DNA of 64,000 nt from Alphaproteobacteria bacterium (GCA_017480385.1 JAFVAT010000005.1:1-64000); one strand, 5' to 3'; shown: positions 20,400 to 28,585, numbered from the stretch's first letter. Notes: generated from the letters alone by a model not told the origin. Translations and numbers: made by a program.

Positions 20400-21461
20400 T
20401 TACTTCTTCTTTTCCAAAAAGCTGGCATCACCATAAGAAAAAAATCTGTACTGCCGTTCTATTGCATGTTGATAAGCGGCTTTCATGCATTCAATGCCGC
20501 TGAATGCACAAACCAACATAAACAACGTAGAACAGGGCAAATGAAAATTGGTAAATAATACGTCAACAGCTTTAAAACGGTATCCCGGCGTAATAAAAAT
20601 AGATGTTTCTTCATGAAAAGGACGCAGCCGCCCATTGTCATCCGAAGCACTTTCCAATAAACGCAAAGCTGTTGTGCCAATCGATACAATGCGCCGTCCT
20701 GATTGCTTCGCCTGAGTGATCAGGCGAGCCTTTTCCGGCGAAATATGCCCGAATTCGGCGTGCATGACATGATCTTTTGTATCTTCGGCCTTGACCGGCA
20801 AAAAGGTCCCGCCGCCTACATGCAGCGTTATTTTAACGTTTTCAATGCCAAGCGCATCTATTTTGGAAAGCAGGTCCTTCGTAAAGTGGAGGCCCGCCGT
20901 CGGAGCTGCCACCGCGCCGTCATGCTTGGCATAAACCGTTTGGTAATTTCTTTTATCGTCCTCGTAGCCTTCTTTTTCGCGGTGAATATAGGGCGGCAAG
21001 GGCATCACGCCATACCGTTCCAAAGCGGCGAAAAGCAAAGAAGGATCAATCAAAAACTCCAAAACGACCGTCGTACCGCCTTCTCCGCGTCCCAGCACTT
21101 TAGCTTCCAACGGATCGGAAGACGAATTTTGCGGCGGATAAAACCGCACAATATCGCCTTCGCGCAAACGTCTGGCGTTTTTAACCAAAGCTTCCCACTG
21201 ATTTAACCCGACAGATTTAAACAGAGTCGCCTCTATTCCCGCCTGCCCGCGATAACCGAACAAACGCGCCGGAATAACCCGCGTATCGTTAAAGACCAGC
21301 AAATCATCGGGACGCAGCAAAGAAGGAAAGTCGGAAATATGCAGATCCGTTAATGAATCCGGCGGACAAACATGCAACAATCCGGCAGATTCACGAGGCT
21401 CTGCCGGACGCGAAGCGATTCTTTCCCTCGGAAGGGCAAAATCAAAATCAGAAACTAACAC
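20400..21461 (-). CDS. queA: S-adenosylmethionine:tRNA ribosyltransferase-isomerase
   Basis: QueA adds the ribosyl part of SAM to 7-aminomethyl-7-deazaguanine in tRNA to make epoxyqueuosine. The 353-residue protein matches the family from start to end: SDFDFALPRERIASRPAEPR at the N terminus, FNDTRVIPARL near residue 57, the HVGGGTFLPV region near 220, and TNFHLPCSTLFMLVCAFSG near the C terminus. The start is GTG, six bases after the stop of the SUKH-like gene, so it may be co-transcribed with it. No tgt follows in this window. Confidence 0.96.
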   Translation of the reverse strand: MLVSDFDFALPRERIASRPAEPRESAGLLHVCPPDSLTDLHISDFPSLLRPDDLLVFNDTRVIPARLFGYRGQAGIEATLFKSVGLNQWEALVKNARRLREGDIVRFYPPQNSSSDPLEAKVLGRGEGGTTVVLEFLIDPSLLFAALERYGVMPLPPYIHREKEGYEDDKRNYQTVYAKHDGAVAAPTAGLHFTKDLLSKIDALGIENVKITLHVGGGTFLPVKAEDTKDHVMHAEFGHISPEKARLITQAKQSGRRIVSIGTTALRLLESASDDNGRLRPFHEETSIFITPGYRFKAVDVLFTNFHLPCSTLFMLVCAFSGIECMKAAYQHAIERQYRFFSYGDASFLEKKK

Positions 21462-21467
21462 AACACT

Positions 21468-21908
21468 TTACAACCGCGGAGAAACAACGCCTTCAAACAT
21501 CGCATCAAAGGCATCAAAGTCTTCCATAACATCATGGCCGGTAAAGTCTAACACTTCGTATTTTTCATTGGCCGTGTTGTACACATACAGATCATCGTCT
21601 GCCCGTCCCAACAGCACCATACCTTCCAGATCATCACTATAATCCGCGAAATCCTCATTCGCCGAAACAATATCGTTCAAAGTGTAATTACTTTCCGGAT
21701 CGGTCACCTGATCCGTGCTGTAAAACTCGATGCCGTTCCATGCGAATCCGTTGACTTCTCTTAAAAAATCAATATATCCCTGCGGCACGGGCGGCAAACC
21801 GATTTCAGCCATATCCCTTTGGCATTGAGCCAAATCCTTGCTGGAAGCGGGACGAACAATCATTGCGCCGTCATCATCGGCCAATTTTTTAAGAATATCT
21901 TCGATCAT
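21468..21908 (-). CDS. SUKH (SMI1/KNR4, YrhA-like) domain protein
   Basis: The 146-residue acidic protein has the SMI1/KNR4 pattern: LPPVPQGYIDFLREVNGFAW followed by NGIEFYS, and later a strand-turn-strand with LYVYN. SUKH proteins are a widespread superfamily; many are immunity proteins that neutralise contact-dependent or polymorphic toxins, often nucleases, though others have house-keeping roles. It lies 70 bases downstream of HNH protein 1 on the same strand, the usual toxin-then-immunity order, which is the main reason to suspect such a role. It is also six bases upstream of queA, so its position could simply be operon context. The start ATG is preceded by TAGGAAAA. Confidence 0.78.
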   Translation of the reverse strand: MIEDILKKLADDDGAMIVRPASSKDLAQCQRDMAEIGLPPVPQGYIDFLREVNGFAWNGIEFYSTDQVTDPESNYTLNDIVSANEDFADYSDDLEGMVLLGRADDDLYVYNTANEKYEVLDFTGHDVMEDFDAFDAMFEGVVSPRL

Positions 21909-21978
21909 TATATTTTCCTAAACAGTTATGGATAATTGGAGGTATTTTAAATAAAAAATTCCCTTCCTTCAACGGTTT

Positions 21979-22572
21979 TCAGCGTCCTGCCTGTTTCTGC
22001 ATCAGCTGCGCTACGGGCATATTGAGCTTTTCACGCGATTTAGCAGGACGTTTCCAAACCATATCATCACTCCACGGCAACTTGATTTTTATCCCCTGAG
22101 CCAAACTTTTGTTTTTCAGCTGGGGATCAATAACCAAATGATGCAGTTCATCATGCGGTCCGATCGGCATAATAATCAGATTTTTAAAATCGTTCGTTCC
22201 GCCGCCGTGAATCGGCAGTTTATGGTGCACATTGTATCCGTTGACGCTGTATCCCTTGCGCATCGTCGCCAATCCGACATCGGAAATTCCCATCGCGCGC
22301 AATTCATCGGGAAAATGTTCGGCCACATATTTTAAAAACGAAGGACGAACCTCTTTTTTAAACTGCTCGCGCATCGCCTCGCGCTCACTCTTCGGCGGCA
22401 TTTTAAATTCGACTTCTTTCAGTTTAAAACCGTTGATCACATCAAAATCGAATTGCCCGCGTTCGGCGCGCTGTTTTTCAGGCGTTGTTTTGCCGCGACC
22501 GTTGTTATAACCGTACTGAGCCCCCGCATTTCCCCGACGGGCCCGCTTTGTATGAGTATATTCTTTCACCAT
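21979..22572 (-). CDS. HNH nuclease-like protein 1 of a six-member paralogous family
   Basis: The 197-residue protein has a motif like the HNH DNase of colicins and pyocins: NVHHKLPIHGGG (His 116-117), N131 in DFKNLIIM, then PHDELHH (His 140 and 144). A basic N-terminal tag (THTKRARRG, residues 6-14) and a helical region starting FKLKEVEFKMPPK (about 49-61) are shared with the paralogues. The last residues MPVAQLMQKQAGR match a tail found in the other members and two unrelated proteins. No signal peptide or toxin delivery domain is present. Cleavage of DNA is inferred from the motif. A SUKH-like gene follows. About 72 bases upstream is a short inverted repeat GATTTTT/AAAAATC (sense strand), around TAGACAAAAAA. 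Confidence 0.85.
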   Translation of the reverse strand: MVKEYTHTKRARRGNAGAQYGYNNGRGKTTPEKQRAERGQFDFDVINGFKLKEVEFKMPPKSEREAMREQFKKEVRPSFLKYVAEHFPDELRAMGISDVGLATMRKGYSVNGYNVHHKLPIHGGGTNDFKNLIIMPIGPHDELHHLVIDPQLKNKSLAQGIKIKLPWSDDMVWKRPAKSREKLNMPVAQLMQKQAGR

Positions 22573-22643
22573 GAAAAATCCCCGTTCAAATCAGGTGTTG
22601 CATTAACAGTTAGGTTAACACACCTTTTTTGGCAAAGGAAGAG

Positions 22644-22660
22644 ATTTTTTGTCTAAAAAT
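22644..22660 (-). promoter_or_regulatory. A-tract element upstream of HNH protein 1
   Basis: In gene sense the site reads ATTTTTAGACAAAAAAT, a near-palindrome about 72 bases before the start codon. It shares TAGACAAAAAA with elements upstream of HNH proteins 4 and 5, and partly with 2 and 6. Function unproven; it could be part of a promoter or a binding site for an AT-preferring regulator. Confidence 0.35.
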
Positions 22661-22665
22661 CGACA

Positions 22666-22911
22666 TCAAATCGTAATAATCTGCACCTGAATATTTTTGA
22701 TTTCTTCCAACTTTGTGCCCAGTTCTTCTATGACTTGAGCGGGTGCCTCCATTACAATGGATATCAAACTCAGCTGTTTTTGACGATGAGGCACTCCCAT
22801 GCGGGCAATAATAAAATCGCCGTACTGTGTCAGTAAATCGTTGATTGATGCCGCAGATTTTTCACGGTGCGGCACAACAATGGCTATTTCAGCCAGTTTT
22901 AATTCAGCCAT
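22666..22911 (-). CDS. TM1266-family iron-only hydrogenase system regulator-like protein
   Basis: This 81-residue protein has the compact ACT/NikR-C-like fold of the TM1266 family: a first strand LAEIAIVVPHRE, YGDFIIARMGVPHRQKQLSLISIVMEAP in the middle, and a last strand IQVQIITI. In other bacteria the family is found with [FeFe]-hydrogenase maturation genes (hydE, hydF, hydG) and is annotated as a putative regulator; its molecular role is not settled. No hydrogenase gene is seen in this window, so it is an orphan here. A TATAAT at about 23055 on the minus strand could be its promoter. Confidence 0.85.
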   Translation of the reverse strand: MAELKLAEIAIVVPHREKSAASINDLLTQYGDFIIARMGVPHRQKQLSLISIVMEAPAQVIEELGTKLEEIKNIQVQIITI

Positions 22912-23102
22912 TTATCTTCTCCTAAAAAAATTGTCACTGCAGGCAGTTTATCTGAAAAACAGAAGACTGCCAAGCCCTCCATATTTCCACACGGCATTTA
23001 TTCTGACCGATTATTGCCCTTTGACAATCTTTCGGATCCGACCGATACAGATTATACAGCTCCTGCTCTGCGCCTTCCTATACGCGAAAAAGACAAAAGC
23101 CG

Positions 23103-23747
23103 CTAATCTGATTGTTTTGTCCGCAATGCTTTGTAATTCTTCAACAGCCGGGCAAAAGCATCTGTCAGAGCGGCGGCAATTTCAGGCGCTTCTCCCAAAT
23201 AATTCAGACATTGGGCACAGGCCTCCAATGTTGAAACGCTTTCCCGACGCGGTTCTTTGCGCAGTTTCCCATACAGCGACCGTTTTTCGGGCACCAGCAG
23301 CAGACGTCTTGTCTTGAGCAGCCACGGATTGCGCCACCATAAAGCCTTTGCCTGACTCCACGATCCGTCCAACAGAATAATTCCTTCCAGTTCCTGCAAA
23401 CATTGATCCGCATCTGCAGCCAGCTCGCCCTTTTTATTCAAAACATACAATCCGGGGGCCACCGGTGTTTCCTTTTGTGCCCCCAAATACAAAACGCCCC
23501 ACTTTTTCGGATCAGCCTGTCGTTTTAAAACGGCTGCCAAACCGGGACGGGACAAGGCGATTTCCAGCTGAGAATTTTTCAGCATAGATTTTAAAATTCC
23601 GGCTGTTCCCAATTCCTTATCCTGTTCCTGCGGGTGCTGCATTATTAAAACAAAACGGCGGTTGTCAAAGGGCTCTGCCTCTGTGCAAACGCAGAGTCCC
23701 TTGATTTTTCCGCACTTGGGGCAAAAAGTATTTACATCATCTGTCAA
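23103..23747 (-). CDS. tapT: DTW-domain tRNA-uridine aminocarboxypropyltransferase
   Basis: DTW-domain enzymes (TapT/YfiP) transfer the aminocarboxypropyl group of SAM to uridine 47 of tRNA, giving acp3U. The 214-residue protein begins with a zinc-binding CPKCGKIKGLCVC, has QHPQEQDKELGTAGIL, then the core LLDGSWSQAKALWWRNPWL (the D-T-W motif appears as DGSW) and KLRKEPRRESVSTLEA. All are in the usual order. It overlaps the upstream DUF1150 gene by four bases (ATGA), so the two are translationally coupled, and both lie downstream of the Hsp20 gene. Confidence 0.9.
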   Translation of the reverse strand: MTDDVNTFCPKCGKIKGLCVCTEAEPFDNRRFVLIMQHPQEQDKELGTAGILKSMLKNSQLEIALSRPGLAAVLKRQADPKKWGVLYLGAQKETPVAPGLYVLNKKGELAADADQCLQELEGIILLDGSWSQAKALWWRNPWLLKTRRLLLVPEKRSLYGKLRKEPRRESVSTLEACAQCLNYLGEAPEIAAALTDAFARLLKNYKALRTKQSD

Positions 23748-23959
23748 TGGACGCTCACCGGTACCAGTTCGTTATCTATAACCAGAGATATAGCCTTATT
23801 TTCATCATCTGTATAGGCTAATTCTGTTCCTTCCGCCGCATAGATAAACCACATTTTACGGTGATCGACAATTTTCTTTTTAATATACGCGATTGAATTG
23901 ACTCCTAATTTAGCCAAATCATCGGGCGTAATATTTTTTTTGTCCGTTTGAATCAGCAT
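23744..23959 (-). CDS. DUF1150 family protein
   Basis: The 71-residue protein matches the alphaproteobacterial DUF1150 family: LAKLGVNSIAYIKKK, then an extended strand region ending SVIDNELVPVSVH-like (here LVIDNELVPVSVH). Function is unknown. In this class it is regularly found directly downstream of an Hsp20-type chaperone gene, as here (26 bases), and is probably induced with it. A GAGG-type ribosome site lies before the ATG. Confidence 0.85.
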   Translation of the reverse strand: MLIQTDKKNITPDDLAKLGVNSIAYIKKKIVDHRKMWFIYAAEGTELAYTDDENKAISLVIDNELVPVSVH

Positions 23960-23985
23960 GACGACCTCCTTTCGCCGCTTTGAGC

Positions 23986-24456
23986 TTAAGATTTCTTTTC
24001 AATCTTAGCCTTTTCCGTGTTTTTTTCGATTTTTTTATCGGCACTTCGTTTAGATATTTTAATCTGACGCACCTTGGATTCCGGTTCATTTTGTTCCAGA
24101 TCAATGTGCAAAAGCCCGTTTTCCAAATGAGCGTCTATCACTTCAATTCCGTCAGCCAAAATAAAGGAACGCTGGAACTGACGCGCCGCAATCCCGCGGT
24201 ACAAATACTGACGTTCCGGCGCATTTTCGTCTTCGGTATGGTGACCGCGCACAACCAACTGCTTGTCCTCTATCTCGATCATCAAATCGTCTTCTGCAAA
24301 ACCGGCCACCGCAATCGTGATCTGCAGATGAGACGGATCAATCTGTTCAATATTATAAGGGGGATAACTTTCCGAATTTTTCGCCGCACGATCCAACATG
24401 CGTTCTAAAGAATCAAATCCCAGCATAAAAGGATTGTTAGATGTTAATAAAGCCAT
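23986..24456 (-). CDS. Hsp20-family small heat-shock protein (IbpA type)
   Basis: Small heat-shock proteins bind unfolding proteins in the cytoplasm without ATP and hold them for DnaK/ClpB. The 156-residue protein has the N-terminal arm (GFDSLERMLDRA), an alpha-crystallin domain (about residues 33-125, PYNIEQIDPSHLQITIAVAG, DLMIEIEDKQLVVRG), and a charged Lys/Glu C-terminal extension in place of the usual short I-x-I tail (VRQIKIS is the likely equivalent). The leader at 24457-24548 looks like a ROSE thermosensor, so translation is probably released by heat. Confidence 0.93.
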   Translation of the reverse strand: MALLTSNNPFMLGFDSLERMLDRAAKNSESYPPYNIEQIDPSHLQITIAVAGFAEDDLMIEIEDKQLVVRGHHTEDENAPERQYLYRGIAARQFQRSFILADGIEVIDAHLENGLLHIDLEQNEPESKVRQIKISKRSADKKIEKNTEKAKIEKKS

Positions 24457-24548
24457 GATATTTCTCCTAAAATCAAATGAGCAAATAACCGGCGGGATCC
24501 TTGTTGACTCCCGTCATCAGGATACCCTTAAACGGCATATCCTGACCA
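24457..24548 (-). promoter_or_regulatory. ROSE-like RNA thermometer in the Hsp20 leader
   Basis: The 5' leader can fold into consecutive hairpins: a perfect 8-bp stem TCAGGATA/TATCCTGA (24517-24524 and 24538-24545), a second stem CGGGA/TCCCG (24493-24497 and 24509-24513), and a last weak one in which TTGCT can pair with the AGGA ribosome site with one bulged G. TTGCT/AGGA pairing with a bulged G is the hallmark of ROSE elements, which control small heat-shock genes in alphaproteobacteria. No covariance test was possible. Confidence 0.6.
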
Positions 24549-24638
24549 AACGGATATAATTTCTCTTTTTGATATTTTCAAGAGGGAAGCAAAAAGATTT
24601 TTCTTTTTCAGAATGCCTTTTTGCTTCCGGCAGCCTTT

Positions 24639-25661
24639 TTATGGCGAAGATTTGTCATGCTGTTGAGCCTGAAGCTTCTGCTCCAATTCTTCCTCCCGTT
24701 TGACAGATTCCACCAAAGACAGCAATACGCCTCCGAACAGCAGGATAAACGTGATCGCCAAGGAAATGCGATCGTCCACTTTAAAGAAGAATTCTCCTAC
24801 AAAAACTTTGACCCCAATCAGCACCAGCAAAACCGCGCACGCCGGCTGCAAATAGGAAAAACGATGAATCGCCGCCGACAAAAGAAAATACAGCGCCCGC
24901 AGCCCTAAAACGGCAAACATGTCGCTGGAATAAAGGGCGAACGTTTCATGCGAAACGGCAAACATGGCCGGCACACTGTCAATTGCGAACAGCGCATCGC
25001 CAAATTCGATCAGCAGCAGGGCTAAAAGCAGCGGCGTAGCGTACCATTTCATTTTCGACGGATCAGTTGTTGAAGGCAGCCTGACAAAAAAATGTTCTTC
25101 GTGCAGCTCGTTTGTCACACGCAAATAATGGCGGAAGAAACGGACCATTCGGCTGTCTGACAAATTGATTGCCGGTTCCTGCGAAAACAGCATCTTCAGT
25201 CCGGAATAAATTAAAAAAACGGCAAAAATCAATAATACCCGGTCATACTTATCCAAAATTTCCGCGCCGATCACAAACATGAAGCCGCGCAGAACCGCCG
25301 CCCCTAAAATGCCCCAAAATAAAACGCGGTGCTGCAGATGACGGGGAATGGCTAAATAGGAAAAAACCAATGAAATAACAAATACATTATCAATAGACAG
25401 CCCCATTTCCACAATATATCCCGTGAAAAATTCAGAGGCCATTGAGGCGCCAAAATACCAATAAATCCATAATCCGAACAAGCATGCGATCCCCGCATAC
25501 GCCGAAAACAAAAGCACACTGTTTTTAGCGCTGATTTCCTGCGCTTTTTTTTCTAAGATACCTAAATCCAAAAATAAAATAGCACAAACAATCCCGCCAA
25601 ACATCAGCCAAATCCATAACGGCTGATGCAAAACAGTATAAAACAATAAATCGTGTATCAC
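24639..25661 (-). CDS. TerC/Alx-family integral membrane protein
   Basis: TerC-family proteins are inner-membrane transporters; Alx and MntP-linked members export Mn2+, others act in tellurite resistance or metal loading of exported proteins. The 340-residue protein has about nine membrane segments. The family signatures are here: GYIVEMGLSIDNVFVISLVF (acidic residue and D-N in the membrane, about residues 82-101) and IEFGDALFAIDSVPAMFAVS near residue 225, the second copy of the repeated half. It lies 15 bases downstream of the barrel gene 25677 and may be the last gene of pheA-barrel-terC. Confidence 0.92.
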   Translation of the reverse strand: MIHDLLFYTVLHQPLWIWLMFGGIVCAILFLDLGILEKKAQEISAKNSVLLFSAYAGIACLFGLWIYWYFGASMASEFFTGYIVEMGLSIDNVFVISLVFSYLAIPRHLQHRVLFWGILGAAVLRGFMFVIGAEILDKYDRVLLIFAVFLIYSGLKMLFSQEPAINLSDSRMVRFFRHYLRVTNELHEEHFFVRLPSTTDPSKMKWYATPLLLALLLIEFGDALFAIDSVPAMFAVSHETFALYSSDMFAVLGLRALYFLLSAAIHRFSYLQPACAVLLVLIGVKVFVGEFFFKVDDRISLAITFILLFGGVLLSLVESVKREEELEQKLQAQQHDKSSP

Positions 25662-25676
25662 AGAAAACAGCTCCTG

Positions 25677-26279
25677 CTAGAAATTATACCGCAGGCCGAT
25701 ATTGACCCTGCGTATTTTTACATCTTGTTTCACAGCGGGCTGGGAAATATCTTTGACGGAAAACGTTCCCAAGTCTGTATACGCATAACCAATATCCAAA
25801 ACCAGATTTTTCGGCAACCGAATCCCTATTCCGCCGCCAGCTTTCCACGCAAAACGGAAACGGGAATCGCCAAAAACCTGCCCCCCATCAACAACGGCAT
25901 CAGGCGTATCATTTCTGGAAACGCCTATGCCGGCACCAATATACGGCGAAACATTTTTATAATCAAACAAATCAATATAGCCTGCTGTCATTACCGTCCA
26001 TGACGGCAGGCGCGTGCGGACAAAATCTGCCGTTCTGTTATAAGCTCCCGGACCTTTCATAACGACACGCGTATATTCAAACGTCATTTCCCCGCGGAAA
26101 ATTTCGGCCCACCGCTGACCGAACCCCATTTGAATGTCAAAGCCTTTTTTCAACGGCGTCTGAGTGCTGTAAACCCCGCCGATATCTGTTCGCGTATAAA
26201 AGCCGTCATCAGATTGGCCTGCCTGCGCAGAGAAATTCCAAAAGACAACGCTTATACAAAAAAAGAATGCCTTGATCAT
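25677..26279 (-). CDS. Outer-membrane beta-barrel protein (Lom/opacity-like)
   Basis: The 200-residue protein has a signal peptide (AFFFCISVVFWNFSAQA) and then alternating amphipathic strands typical of small eight-stranded barrels, with YIGAGIGVS and IGYAYTDLGTF as strand signatures and a C-terminal VNIGLRYNF ending in Phe, the BAM recognition signal. Function may be structural or adhesive. The start overlaps the pheA stop by four bases (ATGA), an unusual pairing of an outer-membrane protein with an aromatic amino-acid gene. Confidence 0.83.
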   Translation of the reverse strand: MIKAFFFCISVVFWNFSAQAGQSDDGFYTRTDIGGVYSTQTPLKKGFDIQMGFGQRWAEIFRGEMTFEYTRVVMKGPGAYNRTADFVRTRLPSWTVMTAGYIDLFDYKNVSPYIGAGIGVSRNDTPDAVVDGGQVFGDSRFRFAWKAGGGIGIRLPKNLVLDIGYAYTDLGTFSVKDISQPAVKQDVKIRRVNIGLRYNF

Positions 26280-27154
26280 TCGGGAACCTCCTCTCTCTGT
26301 GTTTTCATTTCTGCCCGATACGGATCAGTCGGATACGTTCCCAAGATTTTAATCCTTTCAGAAAAAAAAGCCAATTCTTCCATTGCCCTATGGAAGGCGG
26401 GCGATTCGCCATGTGCCGCAACATCAACCAAAAAACCTGCGGAAGTCAGAAAACGATCCGGATCCATAAAGCTTTCCAAACGCAAAAGATCAATACCGTT
26501 TGTCGCAAATCCACCCAGACATTTATACAAAACAGCCGGCTTGTTTTTCACCCAAAAAACAAAAGAGGTCACGGCCTTATCCGGATCAACATCTGCGGCA
26601 GGCGTACGCGATAAAATCCAAAAACGCGTTGTATTCAGAGCTGAATCCTCAATTCCTTCCCGAAGAATTTTCAATCCGTACAGCTCTGCCGCCGTCCGGG
26701 AAGCGACAGCCGCCGTATCTTCACGGTCAAGCGCGACAATTTCCTGCGCCGCCTGAGCCGTATTCGCGGCCGTTTCCGTTTTAACATTCAAAGACTGCAA
26801 AAAATTTCGGCATTGAGATAAAGCCTGAACATGAGAGCGCACAACCCGAATCCTGTTTAAATCCGTTCGCGGTATCCCCAACAGACAATGGCAGATTCGC
26901 AGAAAATATTCCCCGCAGACATACAGCGACAAATTCCCCAGCAGCCGGTGCATATCCGCTACGCGACCGGCAACGGAATTTTCAACCGGCAAGACGGCAT
27001 AGGCAGCCTGTTTTTGCAAAACCGCCTCCAAAGTCATTTCAAAAGTCGAATAAAAACGGATTTCCCGCTGAGGAAATATCTGTTTTGCCGCTAAATGGGA
27101 AAATGCGCCCTGCACTCCCTGACACGCTACACATTCATTCGTTTCTTTATTCAT
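26276..27154 (-). CDS. pheA: Prephenate dehydratase
   Basis: Converts prephenate to phenylpyruvate in phenylalanine synthesis. The 292-residue protein is the monofunctional form: a periplasmic-binding-like catalytic domain with CQGVQGAFSHLAA at the start, LPVENSVAGRV near residue 57 and NTTRFWIL (the conserved T-R-F) near 175, followed by an ACT regulatory domain (from about 190, SFVFWVKNKPAVLYKCL, then LLRLESF). The ACT region makes feedback control by phenylalanine likely. It is divergent from HNH protein 2, with 144 bases between starts. Confidence 0.94.
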   Translation of the reverse strand: MNKETNECVACQGVQGAFSHLAAKQIFPQREIRFYSTFEMTLEAVLQKQAAYAVLPVENSVAGRVADMHRLLGNLSLYVCGEYFLRICHCLLGIPRTDLNRIRVVRSHVQALSQCRNFLQSLNVKTETAANTAQAAQEIVALDREDTAAVASRTAAELYGLKILREGIEDSALNTTRFWILSRTPAADVDPDKAVTSFVFWVKNKPAVLYKCLGGFATNGIDLLRLESFMDPDRFLTSAGFLVDVAAHGESPAFHRAMEELAFFSERIKILGTYPTDPYRAEMKTQREEVPE

Positions 27155-27208
27155 TTTTAGCCTAAAGTTTTTGCAATTTTTCCAAAAAAATATTTTTTGT
27201 CAAACCTC

Positions 27209-27236
27209 TTGTAGTCTATTTTTAATATGGTATACT
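27209..27236 (+). promoter_or_regulatory. Promoter of HNH proteins 2 and 3
   Basis: TTGTAG (27209-27214) and TATACT (27231-27236) are 16 bases apart, about 63 bases before the ATG. The spacer contains GTCTATTTTT (27214-27223), the reverse complement of the AAAAATAGAC half of the A-tract element seen upstream of HNH proteins 4 and 5. Confidence 0.55.
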
Positions 27237-27298
27237 CTTTTTATAGGAATATAAGCAAGCGTCTATTTTGCCCTTGCATTAATCATAAGGATATCTCC

Positions 27299-27973
27299 AT
27301 GTTGTCTGATACTCTTCCCAAACGTTCCGACAGTTTCTTTCATAAAAAGCGGGAAAAAAGGTCTGCTTTCGCGGTCAGACAAAAATCGGCAAAAGCTGTC
27401 AAACCTCAGGCCGAAACGAAACAGCCGGAGGATTTTCTTGGAATTCCTTGCAAAACGGTTACCTTTAAGGTACCGCCTAAGGCCGAACGGGAAGCCATGC
27501 GCATAGAATTTGAACAGGGCAAACGCGCTGAATTTATTAAATATCTGGCCGAGACTCAGCAGGACGCTTTAAAACGGGCGGGCATTACGCAAAAACAGCT
27601 GGAGGGCATGAAACGGGGCTATACGCCGCACGGTTTTAATACGCATCACAAACTGCCGATTTACGGCGGCGGCACGAACGACTTTTCCAATCTGGTATTA
27701 GTTCGCCGCGAACCGTGGCACGATATGATGCATTATCACCTGATCAACCGGCAAACAAAAAAGATGTCTGAGGGGGATCAAAGGCAAATTGTTATTCCCG
27801 ACCCCAAAACGCCGGTTTTTGAACCTGCGCCGCAGTATAAGTTCTTGGAAAAGTGGGCTAAAAAAGGACGTAAGACTTACGGCGGCAATAAAAACGTTAC
27901 TCTGGACGAAGTCCGTAAAGAAGCCAAGCGCAGAGCCATGGCGTTTAATGCTTGTCAAGATCGGGGACGTTAA
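27299..27973 (+). CDS. HNH nuclease-like protein 2
   Basis: The 224-residue paralogue has FHKKREKRS near the N terminus, the helical block KTVTFKVPPKAEREAMR (52-68), and the motif THHKLPIYGGG (His 116-117), N131, WHDMMH (His 141 and 145). After the motif it carries a longer C-terminal region (about 55 extra residues, KFLEKWAKKGRKTYGG) and a basic end, AFNACQDRGR, which fits the shared tail only loosely. ATG at 27299 follows AAGGA; the longer frame from 27227 would start inside the promoter. The next paralogue begins three bases after its stop, so the pair is one operon and may be a tandem duplication that has diverged. Confidence 0.85.
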   Translation: MLSDTLPKRSDSFFHKKREKRSAFAVRQKSAKAVKPQAETKQPEDFLGIPCKTVTFKVPPKAEREAMRIEFEQGKRAEFIKYLAETQQDALKRAGITQKQLEGMKRGYTPHGFNTHHKLPIYGGGTNDFSNLVLVRREPWHDMMHYHLINRQTKKMSEGDQRQIVIPDPKTPVFEPAPQYKFLEKWAKKGRKTYGGNKNVTLDEVRKEAKRRAMAFNACQDRGR

Positions 27974-27976
27974 GCA

Positions 27977-28567
27977 ATGGCCGATTATGTACAACATACG
28001 CTGACCAAAGCGGAAAAAGAAGCGCGGCGGGCAGAACGTCTGCGCCAACAGGAACAGGACAGACAGGCAAAGATCGCTTGCCTGCCCGATCAGGTTCACG
28101 GAATTCCGGTTGTTGAAGTTCCTTATACTGCCGTTTCCAAAAAACGCGTTAAAGAAATGCGCCGCGAATTTACAGGACTGCGCAGAGCCTTTTTAAAAGA
28201 ACTGGCGGCAACACAAACGCAGGCTTTAAAACAAATGGGATTGTCTGATCATATGATCGGTCTTTTAGCAAAAGGCGAAGCGCCGAACGGCTTTAACGTT
28301 CATCATAAAATGCCTTTAGCGGGCGGCGGAAAGAACGAGTTTTCCAACTTTATTTTAATTCAAAACGATCCCTATCATACAGATATTCATAAAGTTTCCG
28401 ACTTGCAGATTGTTAAAATGAAGGAAGGGGAAACAAAAACCGTTAAAATTCCTATGCCGCAGGGGAATGTTTTTGTTCCGCCCGACCGACAGAACTTATC
28501 CGTTCAGACGGTCGGCAAAAGCGTTATTTCGTCAGCCGTTTTAGATAAAATACGAAAAACGCGATAA
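27977..28567 (+). CDS. HNH nuclease-like protein 3
   Basis: This 196-residue member keeps NVHHKMPLAGGGKNEF (His 109-110), N124 and YHTDIH (His 134 and 138), and the preceding EAPNGF block. Its N terminus differs: instead of the VHAKR tag it has a Glu/Arg-rich helix (KAEKEARRAERLRQQEQDR). The region before the motif (VVEVPYTAVSKKRVKEMRREF) still aligns. It ends KSVISSAVLDKIRKTR, a good match to the shared tail. It follows HNH protein 2 at three bases and lies 76 bases upstream of HNH protein 4. Confidence 0.84.
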   Translation: MADYVQHTLTKAEKEARRAERLRQQEQDRQAKIACLPDQVHGIPVVEVPYTAVSKKRVKEMRREFTGLRRAFLKELAATQTQALKQMGLSDHMIGLLAKGEAPNGFNVHHKMPLAGGGKNEFSNFILIQNDPYHTDIHKVSDLQIVKMKEGETKTVKIPMPQGNVFVPPDRQNLSVQTVGKSVISSAVLDKIRKTR

Positions 28568-28585
28568 AAAAATAGACAAAAAAAT
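28568..28585 (+). promoter_or_regulatory. A-tract element upstream of HNH protein 4
   Basis: AAAAATAGACAAAAAAAT, directly after the HNH protein 3 stop and 58 bases before the HNH protein 4 start. The identical 18-mer occurs at 38661-38678 upstream of HNH protein 5, there in the opposite orientation to the gene. Confidence 0.4.
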
